This document shows, piece by piece, positions 8,734 to 16,520 of a stretch of 64,000 nucleotides of DNA (position 1 is its first letter; each line of letters opens with the position of its first letter). The translations under genes and the position numbers were made by a program. The notes beneath the pieces are model-generated. The model did no database searches. It saw only the letters and a program-made list of their open reading frames with translations, and was not told the origin of the DNA. The DNA lies in the NCBI RefSeq assembly GCF_003336245.1, contig NZ_QPHM01000001.1:1240001-1304000 (forward strand), in the 5' to 3' direction. This stretch comes from Haloplanus salinus. GTDB taxonomy: Archaea > Halobacteriota > Halobacteria > Halobacteriales > Haloferacaceae.

Positions 8734-8756
8734 ATGATTTCATCTGAAGACTGATA

Positions 8757-8763
8757 GATATAC
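8757..8763 (-). promoter_or_regulatory. TATA box of the PQQ lipoprotein gene
   Basis: AGATATA (minus strand TATATCT) lies 24-30 nt upstream of the ATG at 8733, fitting leaderless transcription. Confidence 0.5.
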
Positions 8764-9302
8764 CTTCGCCCGGGGGGAACCGCCTCCCTGACGACGTCTC
8801 GAACGAACGACTTCGAGTAGCCCGCCCCTTCGTCCGGATTCTCGCCTCCGTGGGGTAGCCACCGGATCAGGTCGCAGCGGTGTGACTCGCAGTCACCCCG
8901 TCGCATCCCATTCGGCCGCTCTCGCGTCGGTTCGGGCAGTCGTCGAACGCCTCGCACCTCCTCGGGTCGATCGTCCGATGCGCCCGACTCCCACATCGTG
9001 TTACTTCCTGACACGTGTATCAGCTACGTTGTAGTTTGGGGCTGACGGTCACCCCTCCGATGCCGGTCGGTTGGCTCACGCGACCGTCTCCGGACGAGGG
9101 GGCGCCGGCAGGCTGTACGTTCGGGCCGGTGGTAGTCGCCTCCGAGCCACTGACGGTAGCGAAGTGGGTTTCGTCGGTCGGTTGTCGGACCGATCAAAAC
9201 CGCAAGACTGGGGCAGGATCGAACGACCCGTCCGGATCCTCGATCCAGCGGGATGGCTCGGGAAGCCGCCGTCCGACGGCGACTGCGAGCGTCGCCCCGA
9301 GC
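8764..9302. other. Non-coding or decayed stretch
   Basis: About 540 bp between the lipoprotein promoter and the gene remnant at 9303. Several frames stay open by GC composition only. Translations such as PVGWLTRPSPDEGAP show no recognised motif. I see no intact gene or RNA. Confidence 0.45.
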
Positions 9303-9494
9303 GCAGGGCAGTCCTACGCGCTGTACCTGACCGACGGGAGGGGCGCCGGCGGCAGCGACCCGTGCCGCGCCGACGCAGTCGACCTCTACGGCTCGGGCGT
9401 CCGGGTGACCCAGGCCGACGGCCGGGGCACCTTCCCCTACGAGCGCGTCCGCCAACTCCGGGAGGGAAGCGAGGTGACGCCCGACGTGGAGTGA
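9303..9494 (+). pseudogene. Probable remnant of a small haloarchaeal protein gene
   Basis: The reading YALYLTDGRGAGG then AVDLYGSGVRVT and FPYERVRQLREGSE has clear protein-like character: short beta strands and an FPYERV block seen in small haloarchaeal proteins, from memory. There is no ATG, GTG or TTG at the expected position, so the start is lost or the gene has lost its 5' end. Function unknown. Confidence 0.35.
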
Positions 9495-9597
9495 CGAACT
9501 GTCGAGTCGATCGGTTTGCAGACGCTTGTGTGAACGCACGTTCACCGCACCCTGTGGACGGGAGAGTATTTCAAACTGGCAACCGTAACCACGGTCG

Positions 9598-10455
9598 ATG
9601 AGCAACGAATCCCTCATTCTGGAAGAGTCGGCCCCGCTCGACCTCCGCCTCTCGGAGGCGGAACTGGCTGCGACGCGGGAACACGTCACTGCGTTCGTCG
9701 AGTCCGTCGTCGACGACGCCGGCGCCGAGGGGGCGGTGCTCGGCCTCTCGGGCGGCATCGACAGCACGCTGACGGCCCACCTCGCGGTCGAAGCGCTAGG
9801 GGCGGACCGCGTCCACGGCCTCGTGATGCCGAGCGGCGTGAATACGGCTGGCAACATGAGCGACGCCGAACGCGTGGCTCGTGACCTCGGTATCGGGTAC
9901 GACGTCGTCGACATCGACCCCATCTTCGACGCCTTCGTCGAGGCGTTCCCCGAGGAGGACACCGGCGACCGGATCGACACCGACCCGCTCCGAACCGCGG
10001 CGGGGAACGTCCGAGTCCGGATTCGGGCGGTCCTCAACTACTTCGTCGCCAACGCGGAGAATCGGGTCGTCCTCGGGACGGGTAACCGGAGCGAGGCGCT
10101 CACCGGCTACTACACGAAGTACGGCGATCAGGCGGTCGACTGCAACCCCATCGGCAACCTCTACAAACAGCAGGTGCGACAACTGGCCGCACACGTCGGC
10201 GTCGACGACGACCTAGTGACGAAGACGCCGTCGGCGGAGATGTGGACCGGACAGACCGACGAGACGGAGATGGGGCTGAGCTACGACACGCTCGACGCGA
10301 TTCTCGCGCTCCACGTCGACGGCCCGCTCTCGAAGTCGGCGACGGTCCGACAGCTCGACGTGACGACGGAACAGGTCGACCGCGTCGTCGACCTGTTCGA
10401 ACGGAGCGCGCACAAGCGTGCGATGCCGCCAGCACCCGATCCGCTGTACCGATAA
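9598..10455 (+). CDS. nadE: NH3-dependent NAD+ synthetase
   Basis: A 285-residue cytoplasmic enzyme that amidates deamido-NAD to NAD with ATP and ammonia. The ATP-pyrophosphatase motif LGLSGGIDSTL is at about 45-55, followed by GLVMPSGVN, the GTGNRSEALTGYYTKYGD loop (about 160-180) and TPSAEMWTGQTDE, all standard NadE segments. No glutaminase domain, as usual for the short form. Start ATG 9598. Monocistronic; the next gene begins about 80 bp downstream. Confidence 0.95.
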   Translation: MSNESLILEESAPLDLRLSEAELAATREHVTAFVESVVDDAGAEGAVLGLSGGIDSTLTAHLAVEALGADRVHGLVMPSGVNTAGNMSDAERVARDLGIGYDVVDIDPIFDAFVEAFPEEDTGDRIDTDPLRTAAGNVRVRIRAVLNYFVANAENRVVLGTGNRSEALTGYYTKYGDQAVDCNPIGNLYKQQVRQLAAHVGVDDDLVTKTPSAEMWTGQTDETEMGLSYDTLDAILALHVDGPLSKSATVRQLDVTTEQVDRVVDLFERSAHKRAMPPAPDPLYR

Positions 10456-10534
10456 CCGGCAGCGCGGGCCCCGACCCGCCGCGCTGGATGCCGTTTCCAA
10501 AGGCCTTTGCCCCTCCCACCGCTACCGGTGGGTA

Positions 10535-11197
10535 ATGGACAACGCCGTACGGGCTCGGCGTGCCGCCCGCGACGCGCTCGCCGACATCGAACCCGAACGG
10601 CTCCGCGAGGTGCTTCGCGGTCGGCTCGCGGAGGCCTCGATGACGCCAAGCGTCCTGACGTTGGTGAGCGCCACGACGCTCGATACGGCTGCCGACACCG
10701 GCCCCCTCGCCGAGCGCGCCGCCGGCGTTCAGCTCATCTACGAGGGCCTCCGCCTCACGCGAACCCTCGCCCACGACGAACCCTGGGTCGAGGGCGAGGG
10801 CGAGAGCGCTCGACGAGCCGACCTCGACATCCTCGCCGCCGACGTGCTCGTCTCCCGTGGCTTCTATCTTCTCGCACGGACGGAGACGGCCGACCGGGCC
10901 GTCGAGGTGGTACGGGCGTTCGGCCGGGATCAGACCCGGCGCCGCGGCGCCGGCGCCGGCGTCGATGTGGCGGCCCTCGACCGCAACCTCGAAGCGGACG
11001 TGTTCGCCCTCGCCGTCGCCGCCGGCACGACCGCCGTCGGCGTCGATCCGGGCGAGGACCTCCTCGACTACGCGGCCGGCCTCGCCCGCGAGTACGAGGA
11101 TGACCTCCCGCCGCCCGAAACCGCGCTCCCCGAAACGGCGGCCGACCGTATCCTCGCGCTCGCCAGCGGCGACGCCCCCTCCGCCGCCGACCCGTAA
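10535..11197 (+). CDS. Hypothetical haloarchaeal protein (DUF7114-like)
   Basis: A 220-residue all-helical protein beginning MDNAVRARRAARDALADIEP. Helical blocks such as LAERAAGVQLIYEGLRLTRTL and LDILAADVLVSRGFYLLARTE recall the polyprenyl-synthetase-like helical fold, but DDxxD catalytic motifs are absent. Haloarchaeal homologues are, as I recall, annotated DUF7114. Start ATG 10535 is preceded by a short AT-richer leader. Function unknown. Confidence 0.65.
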   Translation: MDNAVRARRAARDALADIEPERLREVLRGRLAEASMTPSVLTLVSATTLDTAADTGPLAERAAGVQLIYEGLRLTRTLAHDEPWVEGEGESARRADLDILAADVLVSRGFYLLARTETADRAVEVVRAFGRDQTRRRGAGAGVDVAALDRNLEADVFALAVAAGTTAVGVDPGEDLLDYAAGLAREYEDDLPPPETALPETAADRILALASGDAPSAADP

Positions 11198-11240
11198 ATC
11201 GAAACGCCTAAAGACGACTCCGGCCAACCGGTGTACGCGT

Positions 11241-11312
11241 GCCTGGGTAGCTTAGCGGTAAAGCGCGTCCTTGGTAAGGACGAGAGCCCGGGTTCAAATC
11301 CCGGCCTAGGCT
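11241..11312 (+). tRNA. tRNA-Thr (anticodon GGT), integration target
   Basis: A 72-nt cloverleaf: acceptor GCCTGGG/CCTAGGC; D arm GCTT..AAGC; anticodon stem CGTCC/GGACG with loop TTGGTAA (anticodon GGT); T arm CCGGG-TTCAAAT-CCCGG; discriminator T. A TATA-like CCTAAAG sits near 11,207-11,213. The 3' half is the left copy of the element's 44-bp direct repeat, so insertion left the tRNA intact. Confidence 0.97.
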
Positions 11313-11313
11313 T
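11270..11313 (+). repeat. Left attachment site (44-bp direct repeat in tRNA-Thr)
   Basis: The tRNA 3' half from the anticodon loop to one base past the discriminator is repeated exactly at 48,104-48,147. The integrase gene begins about 190 bp inside. This is the typical attL for a tRNA-targeting tyrosine recombinase. Confidence 0.95.
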
Positions 11314-11371
11314 CCTTCCTCTTGATTTCGCCGGTTAGAGGTCTTCTCCGTGTTCCAGCTATGGCCCGAAC

Positions 11372-11390
11372 TCAAGGACGAGACCCCGGT
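11372..11390 (+). repeat. Left inner att-like repeat (possible integrase arm site)
   Basis: TCAAGGACGAGACCCCGGT differs by one base from the copy at 47,929-47,947 near the other end, and both resemble part of the tRNA core. It lies about 60 bp inside attL. Integrase arm-type or accessory binding is an inference. Confidence 0.5.
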
Positions 11391-11503
11391 GTCAAAACAG
11401 GCACCCCGACGGCGTACAGCGATTACAGTAAATTGAATGGCTCTTTACATAATCCATTTAAAACTTTGCTACGAAGTGATCTAGATCTAGATAGAGGGAT
11501 ACG

Positions 11504-12637
11504 ATGACATCGACGGTTGACGACGACAACAAGGTACAGGGCATCATTCTTTTAACAGGTGAGGCCTCGAAATTGCTGAACCCGCGAGAGGAGATCGCGT
11601 ACAAGGAGCATCGCCGCGAATTAGCGGAGTGGATGCTTAACTTGGGTAAAGACCCGAGTAAAGCTGAGGGATACAGCTACAGTACTGCGAAGAACCGGAT
11701 GAACAAGTTGGACCTATTCTATCGCTGGGTCTGGAATGAGGAGCAACGATTTATCCAGGACCTGGGAATCGAGCACGCGGAGGCCTGGATGCGTGATTTA
11801 GCGAAGCGGGATTTGAAGGAGTCGACGAAGTGCCATTATCAGAAGTCGGTACAGACGTTGTTCAAGTGGAAACGTGAGGCCCGGAATAAGGATGTGGTGT
11901 GGGAGCCGAGTATTGAGTACAGCGACCCGTCTACTACTTACCAGCCTCGGGAGTATTTGACCCAGAGCGATCGGAAGAAGATGCGTGAGGCCGCCATGTC
12001 TTATGGGAGCGTCCCACATTACAACTCCTTGAGTCCAGAGGAACGGACTCGGTGGAAGAAGCACTTGGCCCAGAGACTTCAGAAGCCGATGGAGGAAGTG
12101 AATAAACAGGATTTCTTGGAGGCGAATTCGTTCAAGTATACCTCGATGATCTTTGTCGCGTTGGACGCAGGGTTCAGGCCTGTAGAGGTCAAGCGAGCGA
12201 ATATTCAGTGGTTCGACCCGGATAACGGAGTGCTTCGAATCCCGGAAGAAGAATCGAGTAAGTCCCGTGAGAACTGGATTGTCGCACTGAAACCGGAGAC
12301 CGTCTCAATCCTGAAGAAGTGGCAACAAGAACGCGAGACCATCTCCAAGTACGATGGCCGGGACGCATTGTGGCTCACACAGAAAGGCAACCGGTACAAC
12401 AAGGATAGCTTCCGGCGCTCAGTGTTTCACAAAATCGCTGAGGAGGCAGGCCTCGACTTAGAGAACCGGGACCTCACACCTTACAGCATACGGCACAGTA
12501 CAGCGACATATATTGCGAAGGAGGCGGACTTAGCGACTGCTGCGAAACAGTGCCGTCACAAATCCAAACAGACCACCCAGAAGTACGCCCACAGTTCGGT
12601 CGATAGGCAAAGCGACGCCATCAACAAAATAGACTAA
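11504..12637 (+). CDS. int: Tyrosine recombinase (integrase) next to attL
   Basis: A 377-residue site-specific recombinase. An N-terminal SAM-like core-binding domain (about 20-130, with KNRMNKLDLFYRWVW) precedes the catalytic domain. Visible catalytic landmarks are Arg in ALDAGFRPVEV (about 225), the HxxR-like box YSIRHSTATYIA (about 325-336), then CRHKSKQTTQKYAH with the final His and the Tyr nucleophile near 360. Its position right inside attL makes it the element's own integrase, acting on the 44-bp repeat. Start ATG 11504. The preceding 190 bp hold an att-like repeat and an AT-rich TTTAAAAC segment. Confidence 0.9.
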   Translation: MTSTVDDDNKVQGIILLTGEASKLLNPREEIAYKEHRRELAEWMLNLGKDPSKAEGYSYSTAKNRMNKLDLFYRWVWNEEQRFIQDLGIEHAEAWMRDLAKRDLKESTKCHYQKSVQTLFKWKREARNKDVVWEPSIEYSDPSTTYQPREYLTQSDRKKMREAAMSYGSVPHYNSLSPEERTRWKKHLAQRLQKPMEEVNKQDFLEANSFKYTSMIFVALDAGFRPVEVKRANIQWFDPDNGVLRIPEEESSKSRENWIVALKPETVSILKKWQQERETISKYDGRDALWLTQKGNRYNKDSFRRSVFHKIAEEAGLDLENRDLTPYSIRHSTATYIAKEADLATAAKQCRHKSKQTTQKYAHSSVDRQSDAINKID

Positions 12638-12693
12638 GAGGCCTCCCCCTTCCCTCTCTCCCTAATCCACAGTACAACAGTTAGTCGCTACCC

Positions 12694-12816
12694 GTTTCAG
12701 ACCTGACTCACACCTGGCGTTGAGGGCTGCGTATTCCGTTCTGACCTGTTTCAAGGCCTTTGTTCAGGCCTGACGATGTGGTTCTGGCCTGATTTCGTGG
12801 CTGTTTTTCAGACCTG
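12694..12816. repeat. Iteron-like cluster of TTCWGRCCTG repeats
   Basis: Five copies of TTC(A/T)G(A/G)CCTG occur near 12,696, 12,739, 12,763, 12,782 and 12,807, with degenerate copies (CACACCTGG, TCAAGGCCTTTG) between. The spacing is irregular and all copies share one orientation. The array sits in a non-coding gap followed by an AT-rich tract. It may be a replication, partition or regulator-binding array; this is inferred from the pattern only. Confidence 0.5.
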
Positions 12817-12852
12817 GTTTCATACAGATCAAATTAGTTACATCCGTCAAAA

Positions 12853-12894
12853 TGTAAGATACTTTTTTAAATATTGTAGACAATGTGTAAGATA
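12853..12894 (+). promoter_or_regulatory. AT-rich promoter region with two TGTAAGATA repeats
   Basis: Two direct copies of TGTAAGATA (12,853-12,861 and 12,886-12,894) flank a TTTTTTAAATAT tract, which could be a TATA element for the gene at 12,907. The second repeat runs into its ribosome binding site AAGGTGA. Confidence 0.4.
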
Positions 12895-12906
12895 AGGTGA
12901 TTGGTT

Positions 12907-13197
12907 TTGTCGGAAAACAAAGACAACAAACAACTGGAAAAACTCCAAACCCTGTACAAACACGCCCGTACCAGGCCTTGCGGCCACACCGTAGAATACC
13001 GGGGCTACACATTAGAAAAAGTCGACTGGAACCATCCAGACCACGACGAATACAACATCAGGAACCAGACAGACACAATAGTCGAGAGCTACACAATCAA
13101 AGCCTTTGACTCTGCCAAAGAACTGAAACAACGACTTGACCAGCTAATCAATCAAAAACCTGCAACACTCAACGAAGCAATCCAAGGGCGTCAATAG
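12907..13197 (+). CDS. Hypothetical protein MSENKDNKQLEK..
   Basis: A 96-residue charged protein with HTVEYRGYTLEKVDW and a C-terminal helix AFDSAKELKQRLDQLINQ. The start was set at the TTG at 12,907 because it lies exactly 6 nt after a strong AAGGTGA ribosome binding site; a TTG at 12,901 is too close. The stop overlaps by one base the GTG of the RadC-like gene, so the two form an operon. Not recognised. Confidence 0.6.
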   Translation: MSENKDNKQLEKLQTLYKHARTRPCGHTVEYRGYTLEKVDWNHPDHDEYNIRNQTDTIVESYTIKAFDSAKELKQRLDQLINQKPATLNEAIQGRQ

Positions 13198-13631
13198 TGA
13201 AAAAAGAGCTTGGGAACCTCACCGTCAAAGTCGAGATACAAGACGAAGAAACTCATACCATCCAGACTCTTCATGACGTAAAACGCCGGTACGAATATCT
13301 GAAATACAAACAGAAAGAACACCTGTATGCCGTATTCCTCAACAACTCAAACCGCTTTATCGCAGACAAACTGATCGGATTAGGAACCCGCGACTCGGTG
13401 GGGTTCGACCTCCAAGACCTAATCAGAACAGCCGCAATCACCAACGCCGGTGCAGTCATCCTCGTACACAATCACCCATCAGGAAAACCAGGAGCCACAC
13501 AAAAAGACATAGAAACTACAAAAGATGCCAACAAAATACTGGAGAAAATAGACGTCGAACTACTCGATCACGTCATCATCGCAAAAGACAGCGACCACAG
13601 CATGAGACAATCAAACGATGACCCATTCTAA
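13197..13631 (+). CDS. radC: RadC-like JAB/MPN-domain protein
   Basis: A 144-residue protein. The JAMM zinc-metalloenzyme motif is clear: HNHPSGKPGATQKDIETTKD at about 90-110, i.e. HxHP..(x)..D, preceded by an upstream glutamate-containing region. RadC-family proteins are common on plasmids and phages; the old DNA repair role is not supported and the activity is unknown. The N-terminal helix-hairpin part of bacterial RadC is missing. GTG start overlaps the previous stop. Confidence 0.8.
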   Translation: MKKELGNLTVKVEIQDEETHTIQTLHDVKRRYEYLKYKQKEHLYAVFLNNSNRFIADKLIGLGTRDSVGFDLQDLIRTAAITNAGAVILVHNHPSGKPGATQKDIETTKDANKILEKIDVELLDHVIIAKDSDHSMRQSNDDPF

Positions 13632-13726
13632 AACAAGGCCTCCCCCCCTGCCTCTTTCTATCTCTAGATCCGGAGATCCAATCCTCTAATAAAAATCAAT
13701 TCATCAACAGTATTAACAGAAACAGG

Positions 13727-13957
13727 ATGGACGCACAGAAACTACTCAAAGAATACGGACTATCCCGAGACACCGCCGCCAAATACATAGACGCAATCAC
13801 ACGACAGAACCAGACACAGACCGCAGAAGAACTCAATGTCTCGCGCGATACAGTTACCCGATACAAGAACGCCTTCAACCAGATGAACGCGCAACAACGC
13901 CTACTACTAATCTCTTCTCTAACCCAAGAAAAACTCCTTGACCAAGCCACAGAGTGA
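13727..13957 (+). CDS. Small helix-turn-helix DNA-binding protein
   Basis: A 76-residue protein. The segment QTAEELNVSRDTVTRYKNAF (about 30-50) is a textbook helix-turn-helix, preceded by a similar YGLSRDTAAKYIDAI, so the protein may hold two related HTH units. A likely regulator of the element. Its stop (TGA) is part of the ribosome binding site of the next gene in the same frame. Confidence 0.75.
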   Translation: MDAQKLLKEYGLSRDTAAKYIDAITRQNQTQTAEELNVSRDTVTRYKNAFNQMNAQQRLLLISSLTQEKLLDQATE

Positions 13958-13963
13958 TTCCCT

Positions 13964-14197
13964 ATCGCGCAGGCCTACCAGAAAGGAGACCGAGTCAAAC
14001 TCATACTCGACAAACAAACAGGCCCCGACACCTATCTCCACGGCAGAAAAGGCCGGATAATAGAGATTGGCTTCGACGACGCCGGATCACTAACAGGAGA
14101 CAGCGAAGACAACTTCATGTACAGGGTAGAACTCGACAATGGCGAAATACCTGATATCCACTTCCGAAGACACGATCTCAAGAGAATTGAGAGTTGA
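13964..14197 (+). CDS. Small SH3-barrel-like protein, probable ATC start
   Basis: A 77-residue product beginning (M)AQAYQKGDRVKLIL and containing GRKGRIIEIGFDDAGSL, MYRVELDNGEIPDIHF and RRHDLKRIE, a compact all-beta pattern like small SH3/KOW-type proteins. No ATG, GTG or TTG exists between the in-frame TGA at 13,955 and the first recognisable residues. An ATC at 13,964 lies 6 nt after GTGA, the same spacing seen at other odd starts in this element. Alternatives are readthrough of the preceding TGA or a frameshift. Function unknown. Confidence 0.55.
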   Translation: MAQAYQKGDRVKLILDKQTGPDTYLHGRKGRIIEIGFDDAGSLTGDSEDNFMYRVELDNGEIPDIHFRRHDLKRIES

Positions 14198-14248
14198 AGT
14201 CTGAGGGACTAATACTAATGAGAGTTGGATGTTATAACTCGTGTAAGG

Positions 14249-14506
14249 ATGTCCCGTCGTCACTCCTCTGATCTAGATCTGTATCTGATTTCTGAAGAGG
14301 TAGAGGACTCTCCAGCGGTTGAATCTGTGGAAATGCGCGACGGCGGATTAGTCGTCGAAACAGCGAACCAGGTTTTCTACGTCTTTGACTCCGGTGGGCC
14401 TCACGAACAGATAGAGCAGATACCGGAGGCCGCTGATCAAGTATTTGTAACTGTTCAAAACGGCTTCCTGGAATTCCAAGGAGAGATATCCTGCTCTACG
14501 AGCTGA
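14249..14506 (+). CDS. Hypothetical protein MSRRHSSDLDLYL..
   Basis: An 85-residue acidic protein with alternating strands (GLVVETANQVFYVFD, ADQVFVTVQNGFLEFQG). ATG 14,249 is preceded by GTAAGG. It has no membrane segment. I do not recognise it. Confidence 0.55.
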   Translation: MSRRHSSDLDLYLISEEVEDSPAVESVEMRDGGLVVETANQVFYVFDSGGPHEQIEQIPEAADQVFVTVQNGFLEFQGEISCSTS

Positions 14507-14628
14507 GGGATGATCAGAACTACAGCGAACTTCTCAAACAGGTCTTGAACAGCGAGGCTGCCTGTAGCCATTTGGAGAGTGAAGATATTTCGAAGCTACA
14601 AGATCAAACTTGCCAAATTATTGGTTAG
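14488..14628 (+). CDS. Very small ORF overlapping the previous gene, possible ATC start
   Basis: The frame reads LLYELRDDQNYSELLKQVL and continues to a TAG at 14,628 (about 46 residues), with helical amphipathic character. It has no ATG/GTG/TTG near the beginning; an AAGGAG motif lies a few bases before an ATC at 14,488. It may be a coupled small protein or a decayed C-terminus. Confidence 0.35.
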   Translation: MLLYELRDDQNYSELLKQVLNSEAACSHLESEDISKLQDQTCQIIG

Positions 14629-14711
14629 AAAGTGAAAAAACTGGCCTAATACTGTTTGAGTGACAGCCATAATGAAATCTTATATAAATGTTAATTTTTC
14701 AAGAGAATATT

Positions 14712-15062
14712 ATGGCTAATGAACCCGGACCTAACGAGGTTTATTGTAGCAGTTGTGGAGAAGTTATTAAGAAAGAAGCGGAGGTCTGCCCTGAATGTGG
14801 GGTTAAAAATAAAGTAAATGAAAGCTCCTCTACGTCCGATGCCAGAAAGTATGAACTTGAAAAGATAGTTAACAAAGACAAAACGAATGTACTTTTGTTG
14901 AGTATATTTGTCACACCTCTAGGATATTATTGGATCGGGAAGACTGGTCTAGCCCTTCTGAACTTCTTTACTTTCAACTATTTCCTTCTAGGTCCTATAG
15001 TAGTCCCACTCCACACTAACAAGATCATGAAGGACGCAAAGAAAGAACTTGAGAATATGTAG
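14712..15062 (+). CDS. Zinc-ribbon membrane protein (TM2-like)
   Basis: A 116-residue protein. An N-terminal zinc ribbon (YCSSCGEVIKKEAEVCPECG) is followed by a linker and two hydrophobic segments (NVLLLSIFVTPLGYYWIG and LALLNFFTFNYFLLGPIVV), the layout of zinc-ribbon/TM2-type proteins. ATG 14,712 is chosen over an upstream in-frame ATG. The next gene shares almost the same zinc ribbon, so the two are partial duplicates. The region is the most AT-rich part of the element and nearly free of AGGCCT. Confidence 0.7.
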   Translation: MANEPGPNEVYCSSCGEVIKKEAEVCPECGVKNKVNESSSTSDARKYELEKIVNKDKTNVLLLSIFVTPLGYYWIGKTGLALLNFFTFNYFLLGPIVVPLHTNKIMKDAKKELENM

Positions 15063-15079
15063 TAGAGGAGACTGATAGA

Positions 15080-15925
15080 GTGACTGACGACGATTTGGCA
15101 CCAGATGAAGTATACTGTACTTCTTGTGGAGAACCCATAAAGAAGGAAGCCGAAATTTGTCCGGAATGTGGAGTAAAGAATAAGGCAGGGACATCAAGTT
15201 CAAGTACAAATTTTGAAAGTTCAGGTATTGTTGGAAGTGATGGAGGGAGGATAATAAGCTGGGTTGCCGGAGTTTTCTTTCTAATAGGCGGTCTGGGTAT
15301 GTTGGTTAATAATCTTATACCAGGTTTTCTGTCGATGTTGATGGGGGCTTTCTTAGTTCCTCCAATCAGGAGTCGTTTTGAAGAAGAGATAGATTACACC
15401 TTCCCTAGATGGGCGGTCGTAGGGATTGTTTTCTTTGGCATGTTTGTTGCAGGCTCAGTTATGCCTCAAGGTGCCGGTAATGCAAATTTCTCTCTGTCTG
15501 GTGGGGACGGGCAAAATGCCAATAGCCCTTTTAATCAACAGTCTGACGGTACTATGCCATCTGGAGATCCTACGGAACCAGTAAATAAATATTATACTTC
15601 TATCCTAGGAACTCTTCCTAATTACGAGAGAGCTGCTAGACAAGCTCAGCAGGATGTAGATACGAACTCAGCGGAATTCAATGAGTTCAAGACTTATTGG
15701 GAAAACCAGAGAAGTATGAATAGACGATCAGGAATAACAGCTGAATTAGGATATACAGAGTTAGTGAATAAAAATGAGACGCGCGCGAATGTAACGGCAG
15801 CAATTAATCTGTACTCCGATGGATACAATTACGAAACCAAAGAGCTATCAATAATTCTAGAAGCCTCAAACGGTGAATGGCTAGTAAAAAAGGCACCGAA
15901 TCCATATCCGACAGAGGGGTCATAG
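15080..15925 (+). CDS. Zinc-ribbon membrane protein with extracellular domain
   Basis: A 281-residue protein with the same ribbon as its neighbour (YCTSCGEPIKKEAEICPECG), then two TM segments (VFFLIGGLGMLVNNLIPGFL and AVVGIVFFGMFVAGSV). A low-complexity Asn/Ser/Gly linker leads to a C-terminal domain ending GEWLVKKAPNPYP, which resembles NTF2-like/DUF4878-type folds. The topology places the last domain outside the cell. GTG start at 15,080, preceded by GAGGAG. Function unknown. Confidence 0.65.
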   Translation: MTDDDLAPDEVYCTSCGEPIKKEAEICPECGVKNKAGTSSSSTNFESSGIVGSDGGRIISWVAGVFFLIGGLGMLVNNLIPGFLSMLMGAFLVPPIRSRFEEEIDYTFPRWAVVGIVFFGMFVAGSVMPQGAGNANFSLSGGDGQNANSPFNQQSDGTMPSGDPTEPVNKYYTSILGTLPNYERAARQAQQDVDTNSAEFNEFKTYWENQRSMNRRSGITAELGYTELVNKNETRANVTAAINLYSDGYNYETKELSIILEASNGEWLVKKAPNPYPTEGS

Positions 15926-16094
15926 TGAGATGATCACAAAAATGTTGGAGCTTTTTTGAGAAGTGTTAGGTTAATATCTGAGTACTATTCTGAATGAGAG
16001 ACTTAAGTTCGGTACAGATTGAGAATATCAATCAACGGCTAATCCAGATCAGGAAGAAGGTGCGGAAGACCGGGATCAAAGACTGTAAAACTCC

Positions 16095-16520
16095 TTATCC
16101 TTCTTCCAATTTCTTCATTATCTGCCGCCGAAAAGCCTCCATGGATCGTTCTAACTGATCTACCGTCTCTTCCAGTTCCCGAAACTTTTTGACGAGTTCG
16201 CCGTGGCTCAAGTCTCCGTACGCCTCTGTTCTGTTCATCTCTTCGTTTTTGAGATATCGATGACCTTTCTCTGTCAACTTGGCTTTCTTCGGATGCTGGA
16301 ACACCCGTTTCTGTCCGTCGACGATTCTCTCTACCATTGTATCTGGTTTCTCTACGGTGATGAGGCCTAATTCCTCCAACTTCTCGAAGCAGTAGGAGAC
16401 GTGGTGGTTTTCGAGCGTGGTTTCTGCGGTGATCTTCTGGACGTCTTCTCGGCCTTCTTCGATGTGTTGGAGGACGATGTGGTCCTTGTCCCGTATCTTC
16501 TCGAATTCTTCCTCACTCAT
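16095..16520 (-). CDS. Winged-helix DNA-binding protein with coiled coil
   Basis: A 141-residue protein and the last gene of the secretion operon. Its ATG overlaps the VirD4-like stop (ATGA). The N-terminal part (ITAETTLENHHVSYCFEKL and EELGLITVEKPD) is a winged helix. The C-terminal part (GELVKKFRELEETVDQLERS) is a coiled coil suited to dimerisation. It is a candidate autoregulator binding the palindrome at 23,454; this is inference from operon membership. Confidence 0.7.
   Translation of the reverse strand: MSEEEFEKIRDKDHIVLQHIEEGREDVQKITAETTLENHHVSYCFEKLEELGLITVEKPDTMVERIVDGQKRVFQHPKKAKLTEKGHRYLKNEEMNRTEAYGDLSHGELVKKFRELEETVDQLERSMEAFRRQIMKKLEEG

Noticed and set aside
11322-11507. Small ORF before the integrase
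   Set aside because: The peptide is low-complexity and covers the att-like repeat and promoter region; it begins at the tRNA end.
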